This document shows, piece after piece, positions 7,514 through 16,506 of a stretch of 64,000 nt of DNA (position 1 is its first letter; each line of letters opens with the position of its first letter). The notes under the pieces were generated by a model. It worked only from the letters and a program-made list of their open reading frames with translations. It did no database searches and had not been told where the DNA came from. Source of the stretch: Candidatus Liberimonas magnetica (GTDB taxonomy: Bacteria > Elusimicrobiota > Endomicrobiia > Endomicrobiales > JAFGIL01); the NCBI GenBank assembly GCA_020523885.1, contig JAJAPY010000002.1, forward strand, positions 124,001 through 188,000, written 5' to 3'. The position numbers were made by a program, and so were the translations under genes.

Positions 7514-10307
7514 TATTAAAATGAAAAAGATATTAATAACAGGAATCAGCGGTTTTGCAGGTTTTCATTTGTATAATCTCTTATCTGATGAAAACTACAA
7601 AATAGCAGGAATTGACAATGCTATTAAGAATAGGGAGCATTATAAAAAAGCAGATCTATTCGAATGCGATATAAATGATTCTGAAGAATTAAACAGAGTT
7701 TTAAAAGATATTAAGCCAGATCAAATATATCATTTGGCTGCTTTTGTTCATGTCGGCCGAACAGAAGTTGATCCAGTAAAACTATTTAAAATAAACGTAG
7801 ACGGTACAACTAATTTATTAAAAGTAATTAATGAAATTATTCCGGAAGCTAGGGTTTTAATAACAGGGTCGGCTGAAGAATATGGTATTGTTGACAAAGA
7901 AAGAATGCCTATACTTGAAAATTATGAATTAAACCCCAAAAACTTATATGGACTTAGTAAAAAATTTCAAGAAGAGGTAGGGATGCATTTTCAAAAAGTA
8001 TTTGGAATGGATATTATTTTTACACGTACGTTTCACTATTTTGGACCTTATCAGCCGTTGAACTTTGTATTTTCTGATTTTGCAAGCCAAATTATAGATA
8101 TAGAAGATAGTAGTTTAAATTATATAAAAGTCGGCAATCTAAAGGCAGAAAGAGATTTTACTGATATTCGAGATGTAGTATCTGCATATAAATTGTTGAT
8201 GGAAAAAGGGAAAACAGGTGAAGTATACAATGTTTGTTCTAACGTAACAATATCCATTGATGATATACTGAAAAGAATGTTAGCATACTCGAATAAAAAA
8301 ATAGATATAATTGTAGATGAGAATAAACTAAGACCTCTTGATGTTCCAAGATATTTGGGTAACAATAATAAATTAATAGTTTTGGGATGGGAAAGAAAAA
8401 ACACTTTTGAGAATTCTATAAGAGATGTTGTTGATTATTGGAGAAAAGTAAAAGAGAAGAACTGTTTTCAGAAAAAAATATTCAGATTAATCAAAAAAAT
8501 ATCACAATGTTTCAAAAAACTAATGTGTGTAAAAAGTATCCAAGAAAGATTTAAAGAAGTTATGCGTAAAATTAAAGAAATAAATAAGGAATATTTATAT
8601 ATATCGATATTGCTAATACCCATTTTTTGTATTTATGTAATGCGGTCCTCCCTAAACTGCAAAGGTTATATGGGTGATGAGTTGTCACAGTCTTTTTCTG
8701 CCTTGAAGATGTTAAAGACAGGGAATTTTTTTAATATTTATTTCATTTATGGGGATTCTTGTAAATTCATTTATTTGTTTCTTGATATGCTATTGTATAT
8801 TTATGGTGTTTTGAAGGGTTTTCTAAATGCTATAACGTATATGGATCCTGCATATTTTGTTTATTACGACAGGATATTTAATTCTTTCCTGTCTACTATT
8901 AGTGGTTTGCTCATATATTTGATTGGTAAGGATTTATATAACAAGAAGACTGGTTATCTTGCCGCGATATTTTTGCTTACAAATTCATGGTTTGTAGAGT
9001 CTGCTACCTGGACTAAAACAGATGCAGTTGCCATGTTTTTTCTATTGTTAACAACTTATGTTTTAATAAAATATTTAGATACTAACAAAGGGCTTATTTT
9101 AGGAGCTTTTCTCGCTGGATATACAATATCGTTAAAGCTAACAACATTTCCCGTTTTAGCTCTTCCTTGGCTGGTCTATTTTTTTAATCCAAACAATAAA
9201 GAAAATATACTTGAAAGAGTCTTCAATATTAAAGCATTTTATATACTTATATCAATTTTGGCAGGAGTTTTCATACTAGCACCTAATACCTACATGATAT
9301 TTTCTAGATATATTTATAGTACAGTTTCGTTCTTTTTTGGAGTGAAGACTACTCGTGCTCAGGCTGAAAACAGCAATTTGTATATAATGTGCAAGAGTGT
9401 AATAGAAGCAATCCAGGGTTTAACCGGTAAATATATGTTCTGGATAGCTGTCTCAGGGATTATTGCAGGTTTCTTTAAAAGAAAAGCAGTGTTTATTTCT
9501 ATTATGACAATAATGTTTTTTATTCTATACTTTAAAACACCTTATACAGGTGCTGTTATTAAACCGCATACTTTTTTAGCTGTTTATGTATTTTTATGTT
9601 TATTTGGAGCTATTCCTGTTGTATATATTTTTGACAGGTTAATAAGAAATAAAATATACAACAAATTGTCAATATTATTTATGGGTATATTTTTAGTATA
9701 TCCATCTGGTATTAAACCGGTAAGCCAAGTTGCATTAAAAGCATTTAAAGTGATTTTTGTAAATCAAAAAGCAGGCATTTCAACTTACAATGAGAAAATA
9801 AACAATAAATCATTTGAGAAAATTGATTCTGTCGCAGCTGACTGGCATATATGCGGAGAGTTTAAAAATTTAGGTGGTATTGTAACTGATGGAATATACT
9901 CTTTGTATTTATCAGGAGTAACAAGTACAATATCACAAAATATCTCAATCTCCGAGTTGGAAAAGAAAAAGTATATACTCATTGATTTATACCCAGTGGT
10001 CTACTCAGAACTACTGAAATCTCATTTGTTTATAGCATTAAAGGCTTTTGGAAGCTCTGGTAATTTCCTTCATGACAATACCTATACCATTATAAGAACA
10101 GGTAACTTTAACTGGAGAGAATTAGATATTGATTGGTCAAAAAAATATGTGAGCAACGAATGGAATACTGTTAAGATTCCATTTAAAGATAATTTTAAGC
10201 AAGATGGCCTGAATTGGTGCAAAGTTGATTATATTAATGTGACGGTTGGTATTACTTCGTTTAATCAAGGGCTTGACTGTGTAATTGATAATTTCAGAGT
10301 GGAGTAG
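7506..10307 (+). CDS. Fusion: NAD-dependent sugar epimerase/reductase plus GT-C (PMT-like) membrane glycosyltransferase
   Basis: 933 residues in one unbroken frame. Residues about 1-320 are an extended SDR of the GDP-mannose dehydratase/Rmd group: ITGISGFAG cofactor motif, Ser122, Tyr148 and Lys152 (YGLSK). After a basic linker (about 320-360) come roughly ten hydrophobic segments with an early Asp391-Glu392 (MGDELSQ), the acidic pair expected in the first outer loop of PMT/ArnT-like GT-C enzymes. From about 770 a soluble tail ends in a beta-rich region (VDYINVTVGITSF, IDNFRVE) that resembles a jelly-roll carbohydrate-binding fold. The cytosolic epimerase would thus be tethered to a periplasmic transferase. 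An alternative start is ATG 7521. The fusion is unusual; a missed stop is unlikely because no frame disturbance is visible. Confidence 0.75.
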   Translation: MDNIKMKKILITGISGFAGFHLYNLLSDENYKIAGIDNAIKNREHYKKADLFECDINDSEELNRVLKDIKPDQIYHLAAFVHVGRTEVDPVKLFKINVDGTTNLLKVINEIIPEARVLITGSAEEYGIVDKERMPILENYELNPKNLYGLSKKFQEEVGMHFQKVFGMDIIFTRTFHYFGPYQPLNFVFSDFASQIIDIEDSSLNYIKVGNLKAERDFTDIRDVVSAYKLLMEKGKTGEVYNVCSNVTISIDDILKRMLAYSNKKIDIIVDENKLRPLDVPRYLGNNNKLIVLGWERKNTFENSIRDVVDYWRKVKEKNCFQKKIFRLIKKISQCFKKLMCVKSIQERFKEVMRKIKEINKEYLYISILLIPIFCIYVMRSSLNCKGYMGDELSQSFSALKMLKTGNFFNIYFIYGDSCKFIYLFLDMLLYIYGVLKGFLNAITYMDPAYFVYYDRIFNSFLSTISGLLIYLIGKDLYNKKTGYLAAIFLLTNSWFVESATWTKTDAVAMFFLLLTTYVLIKYLDTNKGLILGAFLAGYTISLKLTTFPVLALPWLVYFFNPNNKENILERVFNIKAFYILISILAGVFILAPNTYMIFSRYIYSTVSFFFGVKTTRAQAENSNLYIMCKSVIEAIQGLTGKYMFWIAVSGIIAGFFKRKAVFISIMTIMFFILYFKTPYTGAVIKPHTFLAVYVFLCLFGAIPVVYIFDRLIRNKIYNKLSILFMGIFLVYPSGIKPVSQVALKAFKVIFVNQKAGISTYNEKINNKSFEKIDSVAADWHICGEFKNLGGIVTDGIYSLYLSGVTSTISQNISISELEKKKYILIDLYPVVYSELLKSHLFIALKAFGSSGNFLHDNTYTIIRTGNFNWRELDIDWSKKYVSNEWNTVKIPFKDNFKQDGLNWCKVDYINVTVGITSFNQGLDCVIDNFRVE

Positions 10308-10310
10308 AAA

Positions 10311-12098
10311 ATGATTAAGAATAAAAGTATATTCCAAATATTATTTAATATTAAGATAAACCACATTGCTTTGATGTTGGTTATGTTATTTGCATTAATT
10401 ATTAGATTGCCTGGAATAACCAACCCATTTACGATACAAGAAGAAAAACAAATAATGAATCAATCTATAGATATTGTTCAGGCTTCGCAAGATTATAAGT
10501 TTGAAGGATATTCACTTTATGGATTAATACAAGTTTTGACCAGCGGCCCTATGGTTTTTTTAGCAGGAATGAAACATTTAATGGAATTTGAGGATGTTTC
10601 AAACGGCGGTATGTGGTGTTTGAATGACGATGTTCGTATCCCGATACATTTATATCAATTGTTTTATTCGGCTGGCAGAACTTTGAATATCCTGTTATCT
10701 TTGTTGTTAATATATTTATTTTTTAGAATATCTGAAAAAATGTTTAATAGTAACATCGGCATTATTAATGCAATTATCCTTGCTATTTTCTTTACCTATG
10801 TCCATGTTTCTATATATGTCCATTCCATGGTGCCATTTTTAATACTTTTTATCGGGGTACTATGGTGTATTGTTGAGATATTAAAGGCGAACGAGGATAA
10901 ATACTATATTTATGCAATAATTTTATCAAGCTTTGCAACTTTGATTTTATTTAGAGGGGTAATGCTGTTTGGCTTATTGGTTTTAGTATATATTTCTCAA
11001 AAAATATTATATAAGGAAAAAATCAAAAGCAACTATATTGTGTTATTTGCGGCAATCTACTCTACAATATATTTTATTTTCAATACAGATGTTATTAAAG
11101 ACATCCCTTTAAATCTTGAGAACATATCCCGCGCAGTAATTGTTAGAAGGAACTATGATGCTGTAAGTTTTTATAACAAAATTAAATCTGCTGGCCTTGG
11201 AACATTTATTTTGTTTTTAATATCATTTTTTTCTGTAATTAAATATTATTCTTTAAGAAATATTATCTTATTTATTATTGCTTTGTTATATTTTATCCCG
11301 TTTCTGAAATACGCAGACCGTTATCCTTCAGATCTGTTACCGTCTATAACTATATTCTTGCTGTTGAGCGGCGAAGTGTTTGTTAATTGGAAGTCAATGG
11401 TAGGTAAACTTAAATATATTTTTATCGCTTCGATAGTAATAGTATTGCTCGAAAATGCAGCGTTATCTTTTTATTTGGATTATAAACTATTAAAAAAAGA
11501 ACATTATGAGACACACACCGAGATAGTCCAAAAATTCACAGATATATATACGGAATATGATACTACAATTAAATGGGATTATATTCAGCCATGGAATGAT
11601 TTACGTTGGTCTTCGTGGATATTTTGGGCAGATCTAGACAATCCCAGGGTAGGTGCCGAAAGAATTACTTCAAAATTTGTTGAGGGGCCTACTACTTTTC
11701 AACCAATAGATGACTTGTATAAGGCAGAAGGGTTTATAGCTGTTTATCCAAAAATTGATGGCGTTATCTTAACATTGAGAAACATAAATAATGAACCGTG
11801 TGAGGTTGAAGCAATGTTATACAATGATGACCCAAAGGTTCAAGTAATTACAAAAGTTACTGAAACAATTCCTGCGAATTTACATATTAAAGATTATAAA
11901 TTTAAATTAAATTACGATAAACTTATCCCTGGTTCATGGTACAAAATAGTTATACATAAGGTCAAGGGCAAGGCAAATGCTGAAATACTGATGTCGCAAA
12001 ATGATTTTATTTACGGGCCTACATCCTCTTCAACTGATTTAAAATCATGGAGTACGCCAGTTGCTCAAGATTATTATATTAAAATAACTTATAAATAA
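10311..12098 (+). CDS. GT-C (PMT_2-like) integral-membrane glycosyltransferase
   Basis: 595 residues. An N-terminal membrane segment (IALMLVMLFALIIRLPGI) is followed by an outer loop with an acidic pair (IQEEKQIMN), then about nine further hydrophobic segments to residue ~395, and a soluble C-terminal domain of about 200 residues. This is the layout of PMT/ArnT-type enzymes that use polyprenyl-phosphate sugars on the periplasmic side. It lies 3 bases after the epimerase-GT-C fusion and close to the DPM1-like gene, which probably supplies the donor. Acceptor (glycan, lipid or protein) cannot be told. GGAG precedes the ATG. Confidence 0.7.
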   Translation: MIKNKSIFQILFNIKINHIALMLVMLFALIIRLPGITNPFTIQEEKQIMNQSIDIVQASQDYKFEGYSLYGLIQVLTSGPMVFLAGMKHLMEFEDVSNGGMWCLNDDVRIPIHLYQLFYSAGRTLNILLSLLLIYLFFRISEKMFNSNIGIINAIILAIFFTYVHVSIYVHSMVPFLILFIGVLWCIVEILKANEDKYYIYAIILSSFATLILFRGVMLFGLLVLVYISQKILYKEKIKSNYIVLFAAIYSTIYFIFNTDVIKDIPLNLENISRAVIVRRNYDAVSFYNKIKSAGLGTFILFLISFFSVIKYYSLRNIILFIIALLYFIPFLKYADRYPSDLLPSITIFLLLSGEVFVNWKSMVGKLKYIFIASIVIVLLENAALSFYLDYKLLKKEHYETHTEIVQKFTDIYTEYDTTIKWDYIQPWNDLRWSSWIFWADLDNPRVGAERITSKFVEGPTTFQPIDDLYKAEGFIAVYPKIDGVILTLRNINNEPCEVEAMLYNDDPKVQVITKVTETIPANLHIKDYKFKLNYDKLIPGSWYKIVIHKVKGKANAEILMSQNDFIYGPTSSSTDLKSWSTPVAQDYYIKITYK

Positions 12099-12126
12099 AA
12101 AATAATTAAAAAGAGGAGGTCATAAA

Positions 12127-12975
12127 ATGCCAGTATTTATTATTGCGGAAATTGGGATAAATCATAATGGCGATATAAATATCGCCAAGGATTTGATAAA
12201 GGTTGCAAAAGATGCGGGTTGCGATGCTGTTAAATTTCAAAAACGCACAATTGATATAGTCTACACAAAGGAATTGTTGGATTCACATAGAGAAAGCCCA
12301 TGGGGAAAAACTCAAAGAGCACAAAAAGAAGGGCTTGAATTCGGATTGAAAGAATACAAGGAAATTGATAAGTACTGCAAAGAACTAGGTATTGAGTGGT
12401 TTGCTTCTGCGTGGGATATTGAAAGCCAGAAGTTCTTAAGGCAGTTTAACTGCAAATATAATAAAGTAGCATCTGCCATGCTGGTTTATGAAGATTTGCT
12501 AAAAGAGATTGCTTCAGAAAAGAAATATACATTTATCTCAACAGGCATGAGTGATATTAAAGTCATTGATAAAGCAGTTGAGATATTCAATAAAGCCGAT
12601 TGCCATTTTGAGCTGATGCATTGCATTTCTACTTATCCCATGGATGACGAAGATGCTAATTTAAACTGCATAAAAACACTGAAAGATAGATATAAATGTA
12701 AAGTTGGTTACAGCGGGCATGAAGTAGGGCTTGCTGTGTCTTATGCTGCCGTGGCAATGGGCATATCTTCTTTAGAACGCCATATTACACTTGATAGAGC
12801 TATGTATGGATCTGACCAGGCAGCATCGATTGAACCTGCAGGTTTAAAAGCCCTTATTGGAGCCGTAAGAAAAATTGAAAAAGCTATAGGCGACGGAAAA
12901 ATAACTGTACATCCAAAAGAAGTTCCCATTGCGAAAAAACTCAGAGCGCATATTCCGTGGGAAACTAATGAATAA
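12127..12975 (+). CDS. neuB: NeuB-family nonulosonate synthase lacking the SAF domain
   Basis: 282 residues with a near-perfect RBS (AAGAGGAGGT). Typical NeuB TIM-barrel signatures: IAEIGINHNGD, DAVKFQKR, FASAWDIES, KVASAML, TGMSD, LMHCISTYP and VGYSGHEVGL. These enzymes condense phosphoenolpyruvate with an N-acyl-mannosamine-type sugar to give a nine-carbon acid. The usual C-terminal SAF (antifreeze-like) domain of about 60 residues is absent: the protein ends right after the barrel. The stop overlaps the NeuA start by 8 bases. Which nonulosonate is made is not decided by sequence; no NeuC, LegB/C or PseB/C set is adjacent. Confidence 0.82.
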   Translation: MPVFIIAEIGINHNGDINIAKDLIKVAKDAGCDAVKFQKRTIDIVYTKELLDSHRESPWGKTQRAQKEGLEFGLKEYKEIDKYCKELGIEWFASAWDIESQKFLRQFNCKYNKVASAMLVYEDLLKEIASEKKYTFISTGMSDIKVIDKAVEIFNKADCHFELMHCISTYPMDDEDANLNCIKTLKDRYKCKVGYSGHEVGLAVSYAAVAMGISSLERHITLDRAMYGSDQAASIEPAGLKALIGAVRKIEKAIGDGKITVHPKEVPIAKKLRAHIPWETNE

Positions 12976-13735
12976 ACACGAGATTATCGCTCTTATTCCA
13001 GCAAGAGGTGGTTCAAAGGGTGTTCCGGGTAAGAATATCAGAAACCTGGGAGGATATCCTTTGATCTCTTATTCGATATGTGCAGCAAGTCTTACAAAAA
13101 GTATCGACAGGACTATAGTTTCAACTGATTCAAAAGAAATTGCAGATATAGCGCTAAGGTATGGTGCGGAAGTCCCTTTTCTTCGCCCTTCGGAAATATC
13201 TGGTGATAATTCCACGGATCTTGAGTTATTTAATCATGCCATTAACTGGTTAAAAGAAAATGAAGGAATGATACCGGAATTCATTATTCATTTAAGGCCT
13301 ACTACCCCGTTACGCGATCCGTCACAAACCAGCCTCGCGATAGAATCCATTAAGAAGCGGCAAGATGCTACATCCTTGCGGTCAGCACATCATTTTTTTC
13401 AACCTCCTCAAAAGATGTTCCAAGTAGATGAAAAAGGGTTTTTTAAAGGATTTTTTCCAAATGATCCAAGGCCTGAATATTATAATTTACCTCGGCAGAC
13501 ATTTTCTAAAGCTTTTTGCCCGAATGGATATGTTGATATCATTAGGCCAGAATTTGTTCAAAAAAATCATGCTTTGCACGGTTCGAATATATTGGCTTTT
13601 ATTACGCCAACTGTTGGAGAAGTTGATAAACCTGAAGATTTTGAATACCTTGAATATATTCTCAACAAATTCGGTAATATAACCTATAAATATTTAAAGG
13701 AAAATTTTCCTAACGAAAAGGCGAAAAATAAGTAA
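12968..13735 (+). CDS. neuA: CMP-nonulosonate cytidylyltransferase (NeuA-like)
   Basis: 255 residues from ATG 12968; an in-frame TTG at 12929 would overlap neuB deeply. The N-terminal ALIPARGGSKGVPGKNIR is the CTP-binding signature of acylneuraminate cytidylyltransferases; TIVSTDSKEIADIA, HLRPTTPLRDPS and the ending VGEVDKPEDFEYLEYIL also fit. It activates the acid made by the preceding NeuB homologue as a CMP-sugar in the cytosol. Pairing with neuB by translational overlap supports this. Substrate range cannot be assigned. Confidence 0.85.
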   Translation: MNKHEIIALIPARGGSKGVPGKNIRNLGGYPLISYSICAASLTKSIDRTIVSTDSKEIADIALRYGAEVPFLRPSEISGDNSTDLELFNHAINWLKENEGMIPEFIIHLRPTTPLRDPSQTSLAIESIKKRQDATSLRSAHHFFQPPQKMFQVDEKGFFKGFFPNDPRPEYYNLPRQTFSKAFCPNGYVDIIRPEFVQKNHALHGSNILAFITPTVGEVDKPEDFEYLEYILNKFGNITYKYLKENFPNEKAKNK

Positions 13736-13751
13736 CGGTGGAGAATTAAAT

Positions 13752-14180
13752 ATGAACGCTTTAAGGCATGTAGGTATTGTCGTTAATAATATGGATAAGG
13801 CTATTAGTTTCTATAGGGATATTTTAGGACTGAAAATTAAAAGAGACATGATCGAAAGCGGTGAATTTATTGACAACATACTATCCTTAGAGGGTGTCAA
13901 AGTCAGGACAGTTAAGATGAGTATTAGGGACGGTGGTTTGATAGAGTTACTTTATTTTGAATCGCATCCGTGTGTTTCATCAGATAGAGAACTTTATGGA
14001 ATTGGGTATTCACATATTGCTTTAACCGTTAACAATCTTGATTATGAGTATGATAGATTGAATAAAATTGGGATTGTATTTAGTAGTACTCCTAAAATCT
14101 CACCAGATGGAAAAGCGAAAGTAGTTTTTTGCCAAGACCCCGAAGGCAATCAAATCGAATTAGTTGAAGAATTGAATTAA
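13752..14180 (+). CDS. VOC (glyoxalase-like) metalloenzyme
   Basis: 142 residues, two beta-alpha-beta-beta-beta modules of the vicinal oxygen chelate superfamily. Likely metal ligands are the early His6 (ALRHVGIVV), the glutamate of LIELLYFE, the histidine of GYSHIALTV and the final glutamate of GNQIELVEE, the order seen in methylmalonyl-CoA epimerase and glyoxalase I. A good RBS (GGTGGAG) precedes it. Position directly after neuB-neuA and before an SDR suggests it modifies a sugar or keto-acid intermediate of that pathway, by epimerisation or isomerisation; this is inference. Confidence 0.7.
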   Translation: MNALRHVGIVVNNMDKAISFYRDILGLKIKRDMIESGEFIDNILSLEGVKVRTVKMSIRDGGLIELLYFESHPCVSSDRELYGIGYSHIALTVNNLDYEYDRLNKIGIVFSSTPKISPDGKAKVVFCQDPEGNQIELVEELN

Positions 14181-14210
14181 ATATTATTGTTGTAGATATG
14201 AGGCATAAAA

Positions 14211-14933
14211 ATGAATAGAAAGATCCTTAGAAACAAGAATTGTTTTATTACAGGTGCAAGTGGGGGCATAGGAAGGGAAATTGCATTAAAATTATCTGAA
14301 AGTGGATGCAATATGTTCCTTGCAGGAAGAAACACTTCAAAGCTAATTAATCTTAAAAAAGAAATTGAGAGTTTTGGAAAAAAAGTAAAAGTATTTTATG
14401 ATACCGCTGATCTAAGTAAAACTGCAGACATAATAAATATTATAAAGGTTGTCAGGCATAAAATGGGCACGATAGATGTCCTTGTTAATTGTGCAGGTGT
14501 TTTCCAGGTTAAAAGTTTAAATGATGCTAATGAAAAAGATTTCGATGAGTGTATCAATATCAATGTACGGGCTCCTTTTATTTTCTGCAAGGAATTCAGT
14601 AAAGATATGGTCAAGAAAAAATGGGGAAGAATCGTTAATATCGGATCCTCATCCGCATATAATGGGTTTAAAGACACAATTATATACTGCACAACAAAAC
14701 ATGCCGTATTGGGCATGTCAAGGGCTATACATAATGAACTTAAAGAACATAAAGTAAGGACATACTGTATATCTCCTGGTTCGGTTAAAACAAAAATGGG
14801 GAAGATGCTTAAAAGTCAAAATTACGAAACTTTTATCGATGCAAAAGAAATTGCCCAATACGTAGATTTTTTGATCTCGTTTGATGATAATATGGTTTCA
14901 GAAGAAGTCCGGCTAAATCGGATGTTTGTATAA
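14211..14933 (+). CDS. Short-chain dehydrogenase/reductase (FabG-like)
   Basis: 240 residues, classical SDR: cofactor motif ITGASGGIG, NCAG (VLVNCAGVF), catalytic serine in IGSSSAY and Tyr-x-x-x-Lys in YCTTKHAVLG. The segment ISPGSVKTKMG is the usual post-active-site loop. Family members oxidise or reduce hydroxyl/keto groups with NAD(P). Standing after NeuB, NeuA and VOC, it probably acts on the nonulosonate or its precursor rather than in fatty-acid synthesis. Confidence 0.78.
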   Translation: MNRKILRNKNCFITGASGGIGREIALKLSESGCNMFLAGRNTSKLINLKKEIESFGKKVKVFYDTADLSKTADIINIIKVVRHKMGTIDVLVNCAGVFQVKSLNDANEKDFDECININVRAPFIFCKEFSKDMVKKKWGRIVNIGSSSAYNGFKDTIIYCTTKHAVLGMSRAIHNELKEHKVRTYCISPGSVKTKMGKMLKSQNYETFIDAKEIAQYVDFLISFDDNMVSEEVRLNRMFV

Positions 14934-14973
14934 TAGTCCGATTTTACATAGAGTTATTTTGAGGGATATTTAA

Positions 14974-15669
14974 GTGCAGAAAGATTATCTTTCGGTTATC
15001 TATGATGAAAAAACAAAGCCAAAAACAGATTACCCATCTGAATTAATTGCTTATTTAATAAAGAAATATGATTTAAAAACGAACGGTAATTTATTGGAAA
15101 TTGGCTGTGGAAGAGGAGATTTCTTGGACGAGTTCTCAAAGGCAGGTTTTAAATGCTATGGTGTAGATATAGAGAAAAGAAGTATCGAGTTATTGCCGCA
15201 TTTGATTATAAAACAATGTAATATTGCGGTAGACAAATTGTCGTTTGAAGATAATACGTTCGATGTGGTTTTTCATAAATCGCTAATTGAACATTTACCT
15301 GACCCTAATAATCTGATGAGCGAAACTTTTAGAGTGCTGAAGAAGGGTGGGAAAATAATCATTTTGACACCGGATTGGGAAAGCCAGATGAAGAACTTCT
15401 ATGATGATTTTACGCATAGTCATCCTTATACAATTGAATCTATAAAGAATATACTTAGCATATGGGGGTTTAAAAGCATAACTTCAGAGAAATTTCAGCA
15501 ATTGCCAATACTTTGGAAGTTTAAGAGTTTAGCTTTTATTTCAAAAATAATTGGAGTTTTTATCCCTGTAAGATTTGCACGATGGTTGACTCAATTAACC
15601 GGTATAAAATATTTTAGATGGTCGGTAGAATTGATGGTTTTAGGCAATGGAGAAAAAGAAAATGCTTAA
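14974..15669 (+). CDS. Class I SAM-dependent methyltransferase
   Basis: 231 residues starting at GTG 14974, supported by GAGGGA seven bases upstream. SAM-binding motif LLEIGCGRGDFLDEF, acidic motif YGVDIEKRS, and the DVVFHKSLIEHLPDP motif of the Methyltransf_11 group, then VLKKGGKIIILTPD. Likely a sugar O- or N-methyltransferase of the glycan pathway; the acceptor is unknown. It overlaps the next gene by 8 bases, and the RBS of that gene lies inside its last codons. Confidence 0.78.
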   Translation: MQKDYLSVIYDEKTKPKTDYPSELIAYLIKKYDLKTNGNLLEIGCGRGDFLDEFSKAGFKCYGVDIEKRSIELLPHLIIKQCNIAVDKLSFEDNTFDVVFHKSLIEHLPDPNNLMSETFRVLKKGGKIIILTPDWESQMKNFYDDFTHSHPYTIESIKNILSIWGFKSITSEKFQQLPILWKFKSLAFISKIIGVFIPVRFARWLTQLTGIKYFRWSVELMVLGNGEKENA

Positions 15670-16480
15670 TAAAGGCAATATTAAATGTTTCAATGCCCTA
15701 AATACGGTAAATATAGAGTTAACGAACAGGTGCAACAAAAATTGCTGGATGTGCGGCAGGAGAAAGGTTGACCGAGATTACCCGGAGATAGCGCTAAATT
15801 ACGGTGATATGGATTTTGAGCTGGTTAAATCAATAGCAAGCCAGATTCCTGAAGGTATTATAGTTCAGCTTCACAATAACGGAGACCCTCTTTTATACCC
15901 TGATTTTGGAAAAGCTGCAAAGCTGTTTTACAAGCAAATCAGGTGCATGGATACGAATGGGAAATTATTAATTGAAAAGGCGGGAGAAATAATAGATAAT
16001 CTTGACACTTTGACTATTTCTACGTTCGAGAAAGATGAAGAACAGGATGAACAGTATAAACTAATTGAGGAGTTCTTGAAAATCAAAGGAAATAGAAAAC
16101 CCAATGTGATCATAAGGTGCCTTGGAGACATGGATGTTGAAAAATATAAAATATTCAATTGTATTATAGCTACAAGGATATTGCACAACCCTATGGGAAG
16201 TTTTGGCTATAAAAAAAGGAATCCCACTGTTCCTGAAGCAGGTATTTGCCTTGATTTTTTCAGCCATATGGTTATAAGAACAAACGGGGATGTTTCTATA
16301 TGTGTCAGGTTTGACCCCAAAGGGCTTGGTATAACAGGCAATTGTACAAAAACCCCTCTTGTTGATATATGGAACGATCCAATAAGAAAAAAATGGATGG
16401 AATTCCATATACAAGGAAAAAGAAAAGAAATTCCCTTATGCAGTAAATGCGAATTCTGGGGTGTCCCAACCGGGTATTAA
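15662..16480 (+). CDS. Radical SAM enzyme with SPASM-like C-terminus
   Basis: 272 residues from ATG 15662 (GGAG nine bases upstream favours it over ATG 15647). The 4Fe-4S radical SAM motif is NRCNKNCWMCGRR (Cys-x3-Cys-x2-Cys). The C-terminal part has GICLDFF, NGDVSICV and CSKCEFWG cysteines typical of a SPASM/twitch auxiliary cluster. Such proteins in surface-glycan clusters catalyse oxidation, dehydration or epimerisation of sugar carbons, or other radical chemistry. It follows a methyltransferase and precedes a B12-type radical SAM gene by 26 bases. Confidence 0.78.
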   Translation: MLNKGNIKCFNALNTVNIELTNRCNKNCWMCGRRKVDRDYPEIALNYGDMDFELVKSIASQIPEGIIVQLHNNGDPLLYPDFGKAAKLFYKQIRCMDTNGKLLIEKAGEIIDNLDTLTISTFEKDEEQDEQYKLIEEFLKIKGNRKPNVIIRCLGDMDVEKYKIFNCIIATRILHNPMGSFGYKKRNPTVPEAGICLDFFSHMVIRTNGDVSICVRFDPKGLGITGNCTKTPLVDIWNDPIRKKWMEFHIQGKRKEIPLCSKCEFWGVPTGY

Positions 16481-16506
16481 AAAAGAAATTGTAAGGAGCT
16501 TTGCAA

